Positions 26,456 through 35,460 of a DNA stretch of 46,591 bases are shown here, piece by piece (the stretch's first letter is position 1; each line of letters opens with the position of its first letter). The notes beneath the pieces are model-generated. The model saw only the letters and a list, made by a program, of their open reading frames with translations. It was not told where the DNA came from and did not search any database. The position numbers and the translations under genes were made by a program. Origin of the DNA: an uncultured Bacteroidia bacterium (GTDB lineage: Bacteria; Bacteroidota; Bacteroidia; J057; CALDDN01); assembly GCA_937936615.1 (NCBI GenBank), contig CALDDN010000008.1, positions 1 through 46,591 on the forward strand, given 5' to 3'.

Positions 26456-26842
26456 ATGGCAAAGACCAAAGTAAAAGTCAAAAAGAAAGCGCGGGTTGCG
26501 CCCGAAGGCCGGGCCTATGTAACCTCGTCGTTCAACAACATCATCGTTACCCTCACCGACGCGACAGGCAATACGATCTCGTGGGCCTCGGCCGGCAGCC
26601 GCGGCTTCCGCGGTTCGAAAAAGAACACCCCCTATGCCGCGCAGGTGGCCGCCTCGACGTGCTCGAAAGCCGCTTACGACCTGGGGCTGCGCCGTGTCGA
26701 AGTCTACGTCAAAGGGACCGGTTCGGGCCGTGAATCGGCCATCCGAGCCATCAACGCCGCCGGTATCGAAATATCGGTCATTCGCGACATGACCCCGCTG
26801 CCCCACAACGGATGCCGTCCACCCAAACGCCGCCGCGTCTAA
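26456..26842 (+). CDS. rpsK: Ribosomal protein uS11
   Basis: This 128-residue protein has [20 protein letters not shown] and ends [18 protein letters not shown]. It lies on the 30S platform close to the 16S 3' end, where the anti-SD resides. Confidence 0.98.
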   Translation: MAKTKVKVKKKARVAPEGRAYVTSSFNNIIVTLTDATGNTISWASAGSRGFRGSKKNTPYAAQVAASTCSKAAYDLGLRRVEVYVKGTGSGRESAIRAINAAGIEISVIRDMTPLPHNGCRPPKRRRV

Positions 26843-26857
26843 CCCCCGACATTCCCG

Positions 26858-27463
26858 ATGGCCAGAATTAAAGGACCCAAACAGAAAATCGCCCGCCGCT
26901 ATGGCGAACCGCTCTTCGGCTTCTCCAAAGCCTTGGAGCGCAAGAAATATGCCCCGGGCCAGCACGGTCGTACCCGCCGCCAGAAACTCTCGGACTTTGG
27001 CATTCAGCTCATGGAAAAGCAGAAAGCCAAGTACACCTACGGCATCCTCGAACGGCAGTTCCGCCGCATCTTCTTCGAGGCGGCCCGCCGCAAAGGCTCG
27101 ACGGGCGACAACCTGATGCAGCTCCTCGAGTCGCGGCTGGATAACACCTGCTTCCGCATGGGCTTCAGCACCACGCGCCGCGGTGCCCGCCAGCTGGTCA
27201 ACCACAAACACGTGCGCGTCAACGGCCAGGTGGTCAACATCCCGTCCTATCTGCTTAAACCCGGCGACCGGGTCGAAGTGCGCGAGCGCAGCAAGTCGCT
27301 CGAGATCGTCAATCATTCGATGAAAAGCAGCAATCCCAAACGCTACAGTTGGATTGAAGTCGACCGTACGCAGCTTTCAGGCAAGTTCCTGCACTACCCC
27401 GAACGCGCCGATATTCCGGAAAACATCCAGGAACGCCTTATTGTCGAGCTTTACTCCCGCTGA
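26858..27463 (+). CDS. rpsD: Ribosomal protein uS4
   Basis: This 201-residue protein starts MARIKGPKQKIARRYGEPLF and contains the S4 RNA-binding domain (RLDNTCFRMGFSTTRRGARQ, then LVNHKHVRVNGQVVNIPSY). It lacks the N-terminal zinc cysteines. It is an early 30S assembly protein and, in E. coli, represses the alpha operon. Confidence 0.98.
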   Translation: MARIKGPKQKIARRYGEPLFGFSKALERKKYAPGQHGRTRRQKLSDFGIQLMEKQKAKYTYGILERQFRRIFFEAARRKGSTGDNLMQLLESRLDNTCFRMGFSTTRRGARQLVNHKHVRVNGQVVNIPSYLLKPGDRVEVRERSKSLEIVNHSMKSSNPKRYSWIEVDRTQLSGKFLHYPERADIPENIQERLIVELYSR

Positions 27464-27503
27464 TCCATTCACTTTGATTTTACCTACTACTTCACACCAG
27501 AGC

Positions 27504-28502
27504 ATGGCGCTGTTGCAGTTTACAATGCCGGAAAAGGTGGTCATGGAAAAAAGCGAGGCCAGTGCCCGCTTCCTCTTCCGGCCACTCGAAACGGGCTATG
27601 GCCAAACCGTGGGCAACGCCCTGCGCCGGGTCTTGTTGTCCTCCCTCGAAGGCTACGCCATTACATCGATCAAAATTCCGGGCGTCGAACACGAGTTTTC
27701 GACCATCGAAGGAGTTCTCGAAGATGTGGTTGATCTGATCCTCAACCTCAAGCAGGTTTGTTTCCGCTGCCTCAATCCGCACCTCGACGACAGCGACCGG
27801 CGGATTTTTGTCGCCATCCACGACCAGCAAGTCTTCCGGGCTGGTGATATCGAACGCTTCACCACCAACTTTGCCATTGCCAACCCCAGCCTCGAAATCG
27901 CCCACATCAGCCCGGGCTACAAACTCGAACTGGAACTGACCATCGGCAAGGGCCGCGGCTACCGCCCCGCCGAGGAAAACAAGCAGGACGACGCGCCCAT
28001 CGGCGAAATCGCCATCGACTCGATCTTCACGCCCATCAAAAACGTGAGCTACTCGGTCGAAAATACCCGCGTCGAACAGCGCATCGACTACGAACAGCTG
28101 ATCTTCGACCTCAAAACCAACGGCACCATCGACCCCGAAGATGCCCTCAAAGAGGCCGCCAGCATCCTCATCAAGCACTTCGCCCTCTTTTCCGACAGCA
28201 CCATCCAGATTCAAATGGCGGAAACGCCTCAGGTGCGCGAAATCGACGAAAGCTTCCTGCAGATGCGCAAGCTGCTCAACACCCAGCTCAGCGAACTCGA
28301 TCTCTCGGTGCGAGCTTACAACTGCCTCAAAGCCGCCGACATCAGAACCCTGGGCGACCTGGTCAAATTCCAGATCGCCGACCTGCTCAAATTCCGCAAC
28401 TTCGGCAAAAAATCCCTCAGCGAACTCGAAGAACTGGTCGCCTCCAAAAACCTGACCTTCGGCTTCGACGTCGCCAAATACCGCCTCGACGAGGAATTCT
28501 AA
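27504..28502 (+). CDS. rpoA: RNA polymerase alpha subunit
   Basis: The ATG at 27504 ([20 protein letters not shown]) gives a 332-residue protein; the track start at 27354 lies inside rpsD. The N-terminal dimerisation domain contains [20 protein letters not shown]. The C-terminal domain ([20 protein letters not shown], then [16 protein letters not shown]) is the DNA and activator contact module. It lies between rpsD and rplQ as in other bacterial alpha operons. Confidence 0.98.
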   Translation: MALLQFTMPEKVVMEKSEASARFLFRPLETGYGQTVGNALRRVLLSSLEGYAITSIKIPGVEHEFSTIEGVLEDVVDLILNLKQVCFRCLNPHLDDSDRRIFVAIHDQQVFRAGDIERFTTNFAIANPSLEIAHISPGYKLELELTIGKGRGYRPAEENKQDDAPIGEIAIDSIFTPIKNVSYSVENTRVEQRIDYEQLIFDLKTNGTIDPEDALKEAASILIKHFALFSDSTIQIQMAETPQVREIDESFLQMRKLLNTQLSELDLSVRAYNCLKAADIRTLGDLVKFQIADLLKFRNFGKKSLSELEELVASKNLTFGFDVAKYRLDEEF

Positions 28503-28512
28503 GACCCCATCC

Positions 28513-29229
28513 ATGAGACACGGAAAGAAGATCAACCACCTGGGGCGTACCCACTCGCACCGCGCGGCCCTGCTCTCGAACATGGCCAGCTCGCTCATCC
28601 TGCACAAGCGCATCCGCACGACCCTGCCCAAGGCCCGCGCCCTGCGCAAGTACGTGGAACCCCTCATCACCAAATCCAAAAAAGACGAAACGCACTCGCG
28701 CCGCGTCGTCTTCTCCTACCTGCAGAACAAGGAGGCCGTCCGCGAACTTTTCGGCGACGTGGCCGCTGCCGTCGCCGACCGCCCGGGTGGCTACACGCGC
28801 ATCCTCAAGCTGGGTACCCGTCGCGGCGACGGTGCCGAAATGGCCCTCATCGAACTGGTCGATTTCAACGAATACCTGCGCGATGAGCGTACCCAGCGCA
28901 AATCGCGCCGAACCCGCCGCGGTCGTGGTGGGGGTGGTGCGGCAGCCGCTGCACCTGCCGCCGGAACACCGGCACCCGCCGCAGCTGAAGCTGTAACGGC
29001 AGCCGAGCCGCTCGCCGAAAGCCCCGCCGAGGAACTGGCTGCACCCGCTGAAGCTGGGGCCCACGCCGCAGCCGAAACAGTGGCCGAACTTGCCACTGAA
29101 GCAACGGCCGAGACTCTGCCCGATCTGCAGTTCGTCGATGCCGATGCTCAAGTGGCCACCGCCAGCGACGCGCCAGCCCCCAGCGATGCACCGGCTGCCA
29201 GCGACGACGAATCCAAGCCCGAAGCCTGA
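28513..29229 (+). CDS. rplQ: Ribosomal protein bL17 with long Ala/Glu-rich tail
   Basis: The bL17 core spans about residues 1-123 ([20 protein letters not shown], then [20 protein letters not shown]). After a basic patch ([14 protein letters not shown]) comes a tail of about 100 residues dominated by Ala, Glu, Pro and, at the end, Asp/Ser. The total of 238 residues is nearly twice the E. coli length. Bacteroidota bL17 proteins often have tails, but this one is long. It is the last gene of the cluster, with a terminator 30 nt downstream. Confidence 0.95.
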   Translation: MRHGKKINHLGRTHSHRAALLSNMASSLILHKRIRTTLPKARALRKYVEPLITKSKKDETHSRRVVFSYLQNKEAVRELFGDVAAAVADRPGGYTRILKLGTRRGDGAEMALIELVDFNEYLRDERTQRKSRRTRRGRGGGGAAAAAPAAGTPAPAAAEAVTAAEPLAESPAEELAAPAEAGAHAAAETVAELATEATAETLPDLQFVDADAQVATASDAPAPSDAPAASDDESKPEA

Positions 29230-29258
29230 GTGCCCGCTGCATGTACCAGCATCTCTCG

Positions 29259-29286
29259 CCCAGACTTTGCCGGTCTGGGTTTTTTT
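29259..29286 (+). terminator. Rho-independent terminator of the ribosomal protein superlocus
   Basis: CCCAGAC pairs with GTCTGGG across a 7-nt loop and is followed directly by seven T. It lies 30 nt after the rplQ stop. Confidence 0.9.
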
Positions 29287-29332
29287 GTGCATCGGATTGT
29301 GGGCTTGCCCAGGGTTTCAGTAAAGTTTGAAT

Positions 29333-29374
29333 AAAAAAACAGACGGGTCGCAACTCATCAGGCTGCGACCCGTC
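29333..29374 (-). terminator. Rho-independent terminator of the S46 peptidase gene
   Basis: On the minus strand GACGGGTCGCA pairs perfectly with TGCGACCCGTC (11 bp, 11-nt loop), followed by TG and seven T. It lies about 32 nt after the peptidase stop codon. With the rplQ terminator it separates the two convergent units. Confidence 0.9.
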
Positions 29375-29405
29375 CGGTCAAAAGAAGAGCAACGTTTTTT
29401 TATTT

Positions 29406-31607
29406 TTAACGGCCGTCGATGACTTTCATTTCCTGGATGAGGTGCCCTGCGCCGGCCAGCTTGTCGATGATGAACATTACGTAGCGGATGTCGACGTTGA
29501 TGGTGCGCTTGAGCATGGGGTCGTAGACCAGGTCGCCGGTCATGGCTTCCCAGTTGCCGTCGAAAGCCAGACCGATGAGCTCGCCCTCGCCATTGATGAC
29601 GGGGCTGCCCGAGTTGCCGCCGGTGATGTCGGTGGTGGTGATGAAGCAGACGGGCAGCTGGCCGTCTTTGCGTGCCCAGCGTCCGTAGTCCTTGCGCTTG
29701 ATCAGTTCCATCAATTCTTTGGGCACTACGAATTCGGGGTCGTCGGGGTTTTCTTTTTCAAAGATGCCTTCGGCGGTGGTCATGTAGTGGTAGTCGACGG
29801 CATCGGCGGGCGAGTAGGCTTTGACCTGTCCGTAGGTGATGCGCATCGTCGAATTGGCATCGGGGTAGAACTGGCGGTCGGGGTGCATTTCGCGCAGGCC
29901 CTGGATGTAGAGCCGCAGGTTTTCCTGGGTGCGGGTGTTGAAGTCTGAGCTTTGGGGTTCGATGCGCAGGTAGTAGTTCATGGCTACGTCCATGACCAGC
30001 TTCATGGCCGGATCGCTTTTCAGGGTTTTGGCGTTGGGCTTGGCCAGGAAAGCCTCGAGGCGGTTGCGGTCGGCAAACATCGATCTGGCGAAGAGCTGTT
30101 CGGCGTACTTGAAGAAATCGCCCTTGTATTTGCTTTCGATTTCGCGGAAAGTGCCCGGCAGCTGCTCGCGGGGCAGGTCTTTGTAGGCCTGGCGGTAGAG
30201 CAGGGCCAGCACTTTGCGGTCGGCGGGCAGGTGGTAGTCCTTGAAGTGCTCGTTGACTTCCTGTCGCAAGGCATCGACCGTTTTGCGCACCTGTTCCTCG
30301 CTGGGGTCGGTCTGCTCGAGTACGCTCTGCAGGGGGCGGAATTTGAAAGCCAGGGTTAGAATTTCGGGCGCGATGAGGGCTTCGCCAAAGTAGGTCATGC
30401 TCAGGACATAGGGCTGGAAGTCGGCGCAGGCTTTGCGCACATTTTCGATGACGCTGCCATAGGTCTGCTGCCGCTGCGGGTTCTGGCTGGCCCACCGCTG
30501 GAACTTGGCTTCTTCCTGTTCTTTGAATTCGATGGTGCGCAGGCGGCGCAGGCCCCGGTTCTGGCCGATGAAGTATTTCCAGTAGTTGGCGATGCGGGCG
30601 TATGTGGAGGCGTCCTGCAGGCGGATGGCCGGGTCGGCGTCCATGAACTCCTTCCAGGTTTCGAGGCGGATGTTGCGCAGCTTGATGCGGGCGGGGTTGC
30701 TCAGTTCGTAGCGTTGGCGCAGCATCTCGGCCGTGAGGTAACGTTCGGTCCGGCCGGGGAAACCCAGAATCATAGCGTAGTCGTCGGCTTCGACGCCTTT
30801 GTTCGAGACGGGCAGGAAGTGCCTGGGTTTGAGGGGCACGTTGTTGGGCGAGTAGGGGGCGGGCTTGCCGTCGGGGCCAGCGTAGACGCGAAAGAGCGAG
30901 AAGTCGCCCGTGTGGCGGGGCCACATCCAGTTATCGGTATCGCCGCCAAACTTGCCGATCGATTCGTGGGGCGTGCCCACCAGCCGCACATCGGGATAGG
31001 TCTCGTAAACGTAGACGTAGAACTCGCTGCCATAGTACATGCTCTTGAACTGCACGTCGTAATCGGTACTGCCCTTGATTTCCTGGGTGATGGTGCGCGA
31101 GAGCTGGGCCAGTTTCTGCTCGCGCTCCCTGCCGGTCAGCGACCCGATTTCGTTTTGCACCCGCTGCGTAACGTCCTCGATGCGCACCAGAAACTTGACG
31201 AAGAGGCCCTCGGCGGGCAATTCTTCCTGCTTGGTCCTGGCCCAGAAGCCGTTTTGCAGGTGGTTCTGCGCAACCGTCGAGAGGCTCTGGATGGCGTCGT
31301 AACCGCAGTGGTGGTTGGTCAGGATCAGTCCTTCGGGCGAGATGATCTCGCCCGTGCAAAAGCCGCCGAACCAGACGATGGCATCTTTGAGGCTCGACTG
31401 GTTGACGCTGTAGAGCTGCTCGGGCCGCAGGCGCAGGCCCTGCTGGCGCATCTGTTCGTAGTTTTGCGAAATGAGCAGGGGCAGCCACATGCCCTCGGCG
31501 GGCGGTTCGGCAGCCTGGAGCGGACGCACCGATCCCAGGCCCAGCACCCACAGCCACAGCAGGGCGGCACAGGTCGAACGCCAGCAGCTTCTTGGTATTG
31601 AGTTCAT
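29406..31607 (-). CDS. S46 family dipeptidyl-peptidase (DPP7-like)
   Basis: I chose the ATG at 31607, which gives a signal peptide (STCAALLWLWVLGLGSV, cut near LQAAEP) and 733 residues; the track start adds 82 residues of unrelated upstream sequence. The catalytic residues lie in LTNHHCGYDAI (His99/His100), GDTDNWMWPRHTGDF (Asp) and TGGNSGSP (Ser666). Gly684 in AFDGNWEAM occupies the position that is Arg in DPP11 and Gly in DPP7, so a preference for hydrophobic rather than acidic P1 residues is inferred. The enzyme would release dipeptides from peptides in the periplasm, supporting peptide use. A TATCTTTG box (31649-31642) lies about 35 nt upstream. Confidence 0.94.
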   Translation of the reverse strand: MNSIPRSCWRSTCAALLWLWVLGLGSVRPLQAAEPPAEGMWLPLLISQNYEQMRQQGLRLRPEQLYSVNQSSLKDAIVWFGGFCTGEIISPEGLILTNHHCGYDAIQSLSTVAQNHLQNGFWARTKQEELPAEGLFVKFLVRIEDVTQRVQNEIGSLTGREREQKLAQLSRTITQEIKGSTDYDVQFKSMYYGSEFYVYVYETYPDVRLVGTPHESIGKFGGDTDNWMWPRHTGDFSLFRVYAGPDGKPAPYSPNNVPLKPRHFLPVSNKGVEADDYAMILGFPGRTERYLTAEMLRQRYELSNPARIKLRNIRLETWKEFMDADPAIRLQDASTYARIANYWKYFIGQNRGLRRLRTIEFKEQEEAKFQRWASQNPQRQQTYGSVIENVRKACADFQPYVLSMTYFGEALIAPEILTLAFKFRPLQSVLEQTDPSEEQVRKTVDALRQEVNEHFKDYHLPADRKVLALLYRQAYKDLPREQLPGTFREIESKYKGDFFKYAEQLFARSMFADRNRLEAFLAKPNAKTLKSDPAMKLVMDVAMNYYLRIEPQSSDFNTRTQENLRLYIQGLREMHPDRQFYPDANSTMRITYGQVKAYSPADAVDYHYMTTAEGIFEKENPDDPEFVVPKELMELIKRKDYGRWARKDGQLPVCFITTTDITGGNSGSPVINGEGELIGLAFDGNWEAMTGDLVYDPMLKRTINVDIRYVMFIIDKLAGAGHLIQEMKVIDGR

Positions 31608-31641
31608 ATCAATTTTAGGTAAAGCTATTTTTAGTAGTGGC

Positions 31642-31649
31642 CAAAGATA
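31642..31649 (-). promoter_or_regulatory. -7 element of the S46 peptidase gene
   Basis: TATCTTTG on the minus strand, 35 nt before the chosen start, matches TAnnTTTG exactly; no clear -33 element is visible. Its position supports the start at 31607, because the longer frame would begin upstream of the promoter. Confidence 0.55.
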
Positions 31650-31859
31650 AGAAAATCGGTTGGCGGGCGGCGGCGGCACCTGTTTTTTGCAAGCCCTTGG
31701 ATTGGGGGGACTGTGGTTCCAGCCTCGTAGCTGCGATGCCGAAGGGAAACAGGCCCGGGTTTGAATTTCTGTTGGTGCAACGATCGGTAGCCGGCTATGC
31801 CAAACAAAACAGAAGCTGCCGTTTAGCTGCTTTTGGGGAACGGATGCGGTCAAAGTCCA

Positions 31860-31867
31860 TATCTTTG
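31860..31867 (+). promoter_or_regulatory. -7 element of the 68-aa membrane protein gene
   Basis: TATCTTTG lies 26 nt before the ATG at 31894. A TTTG at 31832-31835 is 24 nt away, slightly farther than usual. Confidence 0.55.
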
Positions 31868-31893
31868 AAATAAACCAGTAAAATCAAAAAACC

Positions 31894-32100
31894 ATGAAAA
31901 ACAGTTTGAAAACGTGGATGACCAATTCATGGGTGAGCTGGTTCTGGCTGCGCATTTTTACGCCGGTGGGCTGGTTTGCCAGCGCAACCTTTGTAACGCG
32001 TCCCCAGCTCGAGGATCCGGTAGTTGAATTTCTGCTAGGCTCGGCGGTGCTGCTGGTCTACGCCGTCGCGGTCGACTGGCCCCGTCGACAACGGGCCTAG
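31894..32100 (+). CDS. Small membrane protein of unknown function (68 aa)
   Basis: I do not recognise this family. The product has a Trp/Phe-rich N-terminal half (NSWVSWFWLRIFTPVGWFAS) and a C-terminal hydrophobic helix (FLLGSAVLLVYAVAVDW) ending in an Arg-rich tip, so it may span the inner membrane once or twice. A full -7 consensus just upstream and an A-rich leader, as is typical of Bacteroidota starts, support a real gene. It stands alone between the divergent S46 gene and the convergent M23 gene. Confidence 0.55.
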   Translation: MKNSLKTWMTNSWVSWFWLRIFTPVGWFASATFVTRPQLEDPVVEFLLGSAVLLVYAVAVDWPRRQRA

Positions 32101-32156
32101 TTCACGTAATCGGGCAGGGCGGCCCGGGCATGGCCCTTGCCATGCGTGCGACGCGT

Positions 32157-33044
32157 CTATCGCTCGTTGCCCGGCGGCAGGAGCAGGTAGGGGGCCGGGT
32201 TGATCTTGGCCCCGCGCCGGATGACCTCGTAGTGCAGGTGGGGGCCGATGCTCTGGCCCGTGCTGCCTACCCGCCCGATGAGCTGGCCCCGTTTCACGCG
32301 CTGGCCCTCCTGGACATCGAGTCTGGAGAGGTGGGCATATTTGGTTACAAAGCCGTTGCCGTGGGCGATCTCGATCTGCAGGCCATAGCCCGATTCGGGC
32401 CAGCCGGCGGTAATGACCTTTCCTTCGTTGGCGGCATAGACGGGCGTGCCCATCGGGGCCGCAAAATCGATACCCGAATGGAAATGGGTATGGCCGTGGA
32501 TGGGGCTGTTGCGGTAGCCGAAGCCGCTGATGAAGTGCCCCCGTACCGGCACGAGTACCGGCAGGCGGCTCAGGGCCTCACTTTTAGCGCGGGCGGTGGC
32601 AATGAGTTCGGTGTGGTTTTGCCGCTGCAGGCCGATTCGGTGCTTCAACGTTTCGATGCGCTCCATCAGCCGCCGGGCTGGCACATCGCTTGCTGCAGGC
32701 GAACCACCTGTACCACCTTCCCAGAGGCTGGCTTCCATGGGTGGCACATCGAGCAGGCTTCGGTAGAATTCCTGTTCGTGGCGGTGGATGCGTTCGAGGC
32801 GTTCTTCCAGTTGAGCCAGGGTCTGTTCCTGGCGCAGGATTTGCTGGTTCAAATAGTGTGATTCTGCCGCCATCCGCCACTGCACGAGGGCTTTTCCTAC
32901 GGGACTCAGGTAGACCAACCCAGCAAGCGAAAGAGCTGCCATAGCCATCCAGGCGTGGTGCCACAGCCACTGACTGGGGCTGCTCCTGACGACCTGAAAT
33001 TCCAGAGCCTCGGGGCTGAAGCGGTATATAGGTCGGGAAAGCAT
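32157..33044 (-). CDS. M23 family metallopeptidase, membrane-anchored
   Basis: The ATG at 33044 (MLSRPIYRFS) is preferred to a TTG four codons earlier; the product is 295 residues. One membrane helix (about 30-47) is followed by a periplasmic coiled coil (about 58-95), a Gly/Ser linker and a LytM/M23 domain. The zinc ligands are His189 and Asp193 (HSGIDFAAP) and His271 (HLHYEV); His238 and His269 fit the catalytic positions. The family cuts peptidoglycan cross-bridges, or regulates cell-wall enzymes when inactive; this one looks active. A -7 box overlapping an inverted repeat lies upstream. Confidence 0.92.
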   Translation of the reverse strand: MLSRPIYRFSPEALEFQVVRSSPSQWLWHHAWMAMAALSLAGLVYLSPVGKALVQWRMAAESHYLNQQILRQEQTLAQLEERLERIHRHEQEFYRSLLDVPPMEASLWEGGTGGSPAASDVPARRLMERIETLKHRIGLQRQNHTELIATARAKSEALSRLPVLVPVRGHFISGFGYRNSPIHGHTHFHSGIDFAAPMGTPVYAANEGKVITAGWPESGYGLQIEIAHGNGFVTKYAHLSRLDVQEGQRVKRGQLIGRVGSTGQSIGPHLHYEVIRRGAKINPAPYLLLPPGNER

Positions 33045-33102
33045 GTGTTTTCTCAAAGGGACTGACTCGTTCTCTTACAGAGTCAAGCCGAGCTTGCGTG
33101 CG

Positions 33103-33110
33103 CAAAATTA
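33103..33110 (-). promoter_or_regulatory. -7 element of the M23 peptidase gene
   Basis: TAATTTTG on the minus strand fits TAnnTTTG, about 59 nt before the start. No clear -33 element is seen. It is overlapped by a 9-bp inverted repeat. Confidence 0.45.
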
Positions 33111-33126
33111 GACAAACTGTCTAATT
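33106..33126. repeat. Perfect inverted repeat, possible operator
   Basis: AATTAGACA-AAC-TGTCTAATT has 9-bp arms and a 3-nt spacer. It covers part of the M23 -7 box and lies 34 nt after the kinase stop. A dimeric repressor site is the simplest reading; a weak terminator for the kinase gene is the alternative, since the minus strand continues with only a short T run. Confidence 0.5.
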
Positions 33127-33159
33127 GGGCCGACACCATGCTAAATTTCTTCGACCAAT

Positions 33160-34425
33160 TTAATTCGACATTAAGTGATCGCCTACTTTTTCATTAGGTG
33201 TGGATAAGCTAGTCTGTGCCGGCGGAATGACCAGGCGGAAGGTGGTTCCTTTGTTCAGCTCGGTACGCTTGATGAAGATTTTACCGCGGTGGAAGCGTTC
33301 GATGATGCGGCGCGAGAGGCTCAGGCCCAGGCCCCAGCCGCGCTTTTTGGTCGTGAAGCCCGGCTGAAAGACGCTGCCCAGGTCGTGGCGGGCGATGCCC
33401 TTGCCGTTGTCGGTTACGTCGATGATCAAAGTGCCGCTCTTGCATTTGGCTTCTACGATGATCAGTCCATCCTCGCGGTGGGCGGTGGCATCGACGGCAT
33501 TTTTGAGCAGGTTTTCGATTACCCATTCGAAAAGGGGGGGGCTGATGTGGGCCTCGAAATTGGGGGGCAGGTCGTCGTGCAGCACGATTCTGGTTTTGCG
33601 GCTGCTGATGCGCCGCCGCACATAATCGACGGCCTGGCTCAGGAGCTGGCTTACGTTGTGATTGACCAGGTCGGGTTCCGAACCAATTTTAGAGAAGCGG
33701 TCGGCAATGACCTGCAGGTGACGGATGTCTTTTTCCAGTTCGGCTACGATCATCTGGTCGTCCTCGTCGCGGGCCTTGAGGCGCAGCAGTTCGACCCAGG
33801 CGATGAGGCCCGAGAGGGGAGTGCCCAGTTGGTGGGCGGTTTCGCGGGCCAGCCCTGCCCAGAGCTTGTTCTGGCGGCTGCGTTGGGCGATGTTGAAGTT
33901 GACGGCCACAATGGTAATAAAGACCGCCAGCAAAAGGAAGGTAATGTAAGGGTAGTAGCGCAGCTGGATCAGCTCGTCAGTCTCGCGGTAGTAGACGTAG
34001 TGTTTTTTGCCCGGGGCATATTCCACCTCGATGGGCGAGAAACCCGATTCCCGCATGCGGGCCAGTTCGCGCTCGACCAGGCGGCTCATCTCGCGATCGC
34101 CCGACGATTCGATGTGCAGGTTGTTCATTATCGGAATGCCCTGCATGTCGGTAATGATGGCCGGAACATGGATGATGGGGGGCTTGCGGATGATGATGTT
34201 GTTCGACAGAAAAATGGCCTCGCAGTTGTCCGATGTCGCGATAAACTGGTACGCATCGGCCCAGAAAGCTACCAGCCGCTCCTCTTTTTCGGCCAGGCGT
34301 GAAACGATGCGATAGGAATAAAGGAGTGAGCCTACCACGATGAGCACGGCTACCGCCGTGAAAATCACCAGGTAGTTGACCCGTGGCAGACGTTGCCGCA
34401 GGCTCTGAATCCAGGTTGCGTACAT
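33160..34425 (-). CDS. Membrane sensor histidine kinase
   Basis: I chose the ATG at 34425 (MYATWIQSLR), giving 421 residues. Membrane helices near 17-37 and 158-178 bracket a periplasmic sensor of about 120 residues without a recognised domain. The H-box is ETAHQLGTPLSGLIAWVELL with His198, a variant common in Bacteroidota. The ATPase motifs ENLLKNAVDA, DNGKGIA and GWGLGLSLSRRI are intact. No receiver domain or response regulator gene is adjacent, so it is an orphan kinase. The upstream intergenic is shared with the divergent hydratase gene. Confidence 0.92.
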   Translation of the reverse strand: MYATWIQSLRQRLPRVNYLVIFTAVAVLIVVGSLLYSYRIVSRLAEKEERLVAFWADAYQFIATSDNCEAIFLSNNIIIRKPPIIHVPAIITDMQGIPIMNNLHIESSGDREMSRLVERELARMRESGFSPIEVEYAPGKKHYVYYRETDELIQLRYYPYITFLLLAVFITIVAVNFNIAQRSRQNKLWAGLARETAHQLGTPLSGLIAWVELLRLKARDEDDQMIVAELEKDIRHLQVIADRFSKIGSEPDLVNHNVSQLLSQAVDYVRRRISSRKTRIVLHDDLPPNFEAHISPPLFEWVIENLLKNAVDATAHREDGLIIVEAKCKSGTLIIDVTDNGKGIARHDLGSVFQPGFTTKKRGWGLGLSLSRRIIERFHRGKIFIKRTELNKGTTFRLVIPPAQTSLSTPNEKVGDHLMSN

Positions 34426-34559
34426 AGAGAAGGCTGCCCGAGGCGGGGCCAAATTGGGGCAAATTAAAGATAAGCACAAATCGACGCATCCTGCTGCCGC
34501 ATCAGCATTTGCGGCCGTTTTCCTAACTTCAGGTTTTCATTTGCCAATCGAAACCCACC

Positions 34560-35342
34560 ATGAGCTACAACAGCCTGATTTATAGCGTCGAAAACCGCGT
34601 CGCCACCCTGACGCTCAACCGCCCCGAACGTTTCAACGCCTTCAACGACGAACTGAGCTACGAGCTGATGGACGGTCTCAAGCAGGCCCGTCGCGACCCC
34701 GCCGCCCGCGTCATCGTCATCACCGGGGCCGGCGATAAAGCCTTCTGTTCGGGTCAGGACCTCAAAGACATTGCCGGCCAGAAACGCTCGCTGGGCGAAT
34801 CGGTCGAAAAACGCTACGCCCCGCTGGTGCGGCTCATGCAAAACATCGAAAAGCCCATCATTGCCCGTGTCAACGGAGTGGCTGCCGGTGCCGGTGCCGG
34901 CCTCGTGCTGGCGGCCGACCTCTCGGTCGCCTCCGAAACAGCCTCCCTCGTCTTTGCATTTATCAACATCGGCCTGGTGCCCGACACGGGTACCACCTGG
35001 CAGCTGGCCAACCGCCTACCGCCCCACAAGGCCTTCGAGATCGCCACGCGCGGCGAACGCATCAGTGCCACCGAAGCCTTCGGCCTGGGCCTCATCAACC
35101 GGGTTGTGCCCGCCGACCAGCTCGATGCCGAAGTCGCCTCGCTGGCCGCCGTCTATGCCGACAAACCCCCTGTAGCCCTCTTCCTGACCAAAAAAATGCT
35201 CCACAAGGCCGCTACCGCCACCCTCGACCAGATGCTGCTGCTCGAGCAGTACTACCAGGAGATCGCCGGCAACACCGAGGATTACGCCGAGGGCGTCAAC
35301 GCCTTTGTCGAGAAGCGGGCACCGGTCTTCCAGGGCAAATAG
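34560..35342 (+). CDS. Enoyl-CoA hydratase/isomerase, PaaG-like
   Basis: This 260-residue crotonase-fold enzyme has LTLNRPERFNAFNDEL, the oxyanion-hole segments FCSGQDLKDI and GVAAGAGAGLVLAADL, and GLVPDTGTTWQL. The GQDL motif, the Asp of PDTG and the end EGVNAFVEKRAPVFQGK resemble PaaG, the ring-epoxide isomerase of phenylacetate breakdown. No other paa genes are nearby, so a general enoyl-CoA isomerase or hydratase role is equally possible. It is a single-gene unit. Confidence 0.9.
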   Translation: MSYNSLIYSVENRVATLTLNRPERFNAFNDELSYELMDGLKQARRDPAARVIVITGAGDKAFCSGQDLKDIAGQKRSLGESVEKRYAPLVRLMQNIEKPIIARVNGVAAGAGAGLVLAADLSVASETASLVFAFINIGLVPDTGTTWQLANRLPPHKAFEIATRGERISATEAFGLGLINRVVPADQLDAEVASLAAVYADKPPVALFLTKKMLHKAATATLDQMLLLEQYYQEIAGNTEDYAEGVNAFVEKRAPVFQGK

Positions 35343-35460
35343 TGCCTGCGCTTTTCATTCACTTCTCTTCATCATCCCACCTTTTTCAACAGCGGCAAAA
35401 CAGCATTCCTCCGTCGTGCAGTATTAAAAATCCGTTAATTTGACTTTATTACAGGTCAAA

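Noticed and set aside
27354-28502. 382-aa version of RpoA
   Set aside because: It starts within rpsD; the ATG at 27504 gives the standard alpha N-terminus.
29406-31853. 815-aa version of the S46 peptidase
   Set aside because: The 82 extra residues lack homology features and begin before the -7 box; the ATG at 31607 gives a signal peptide.
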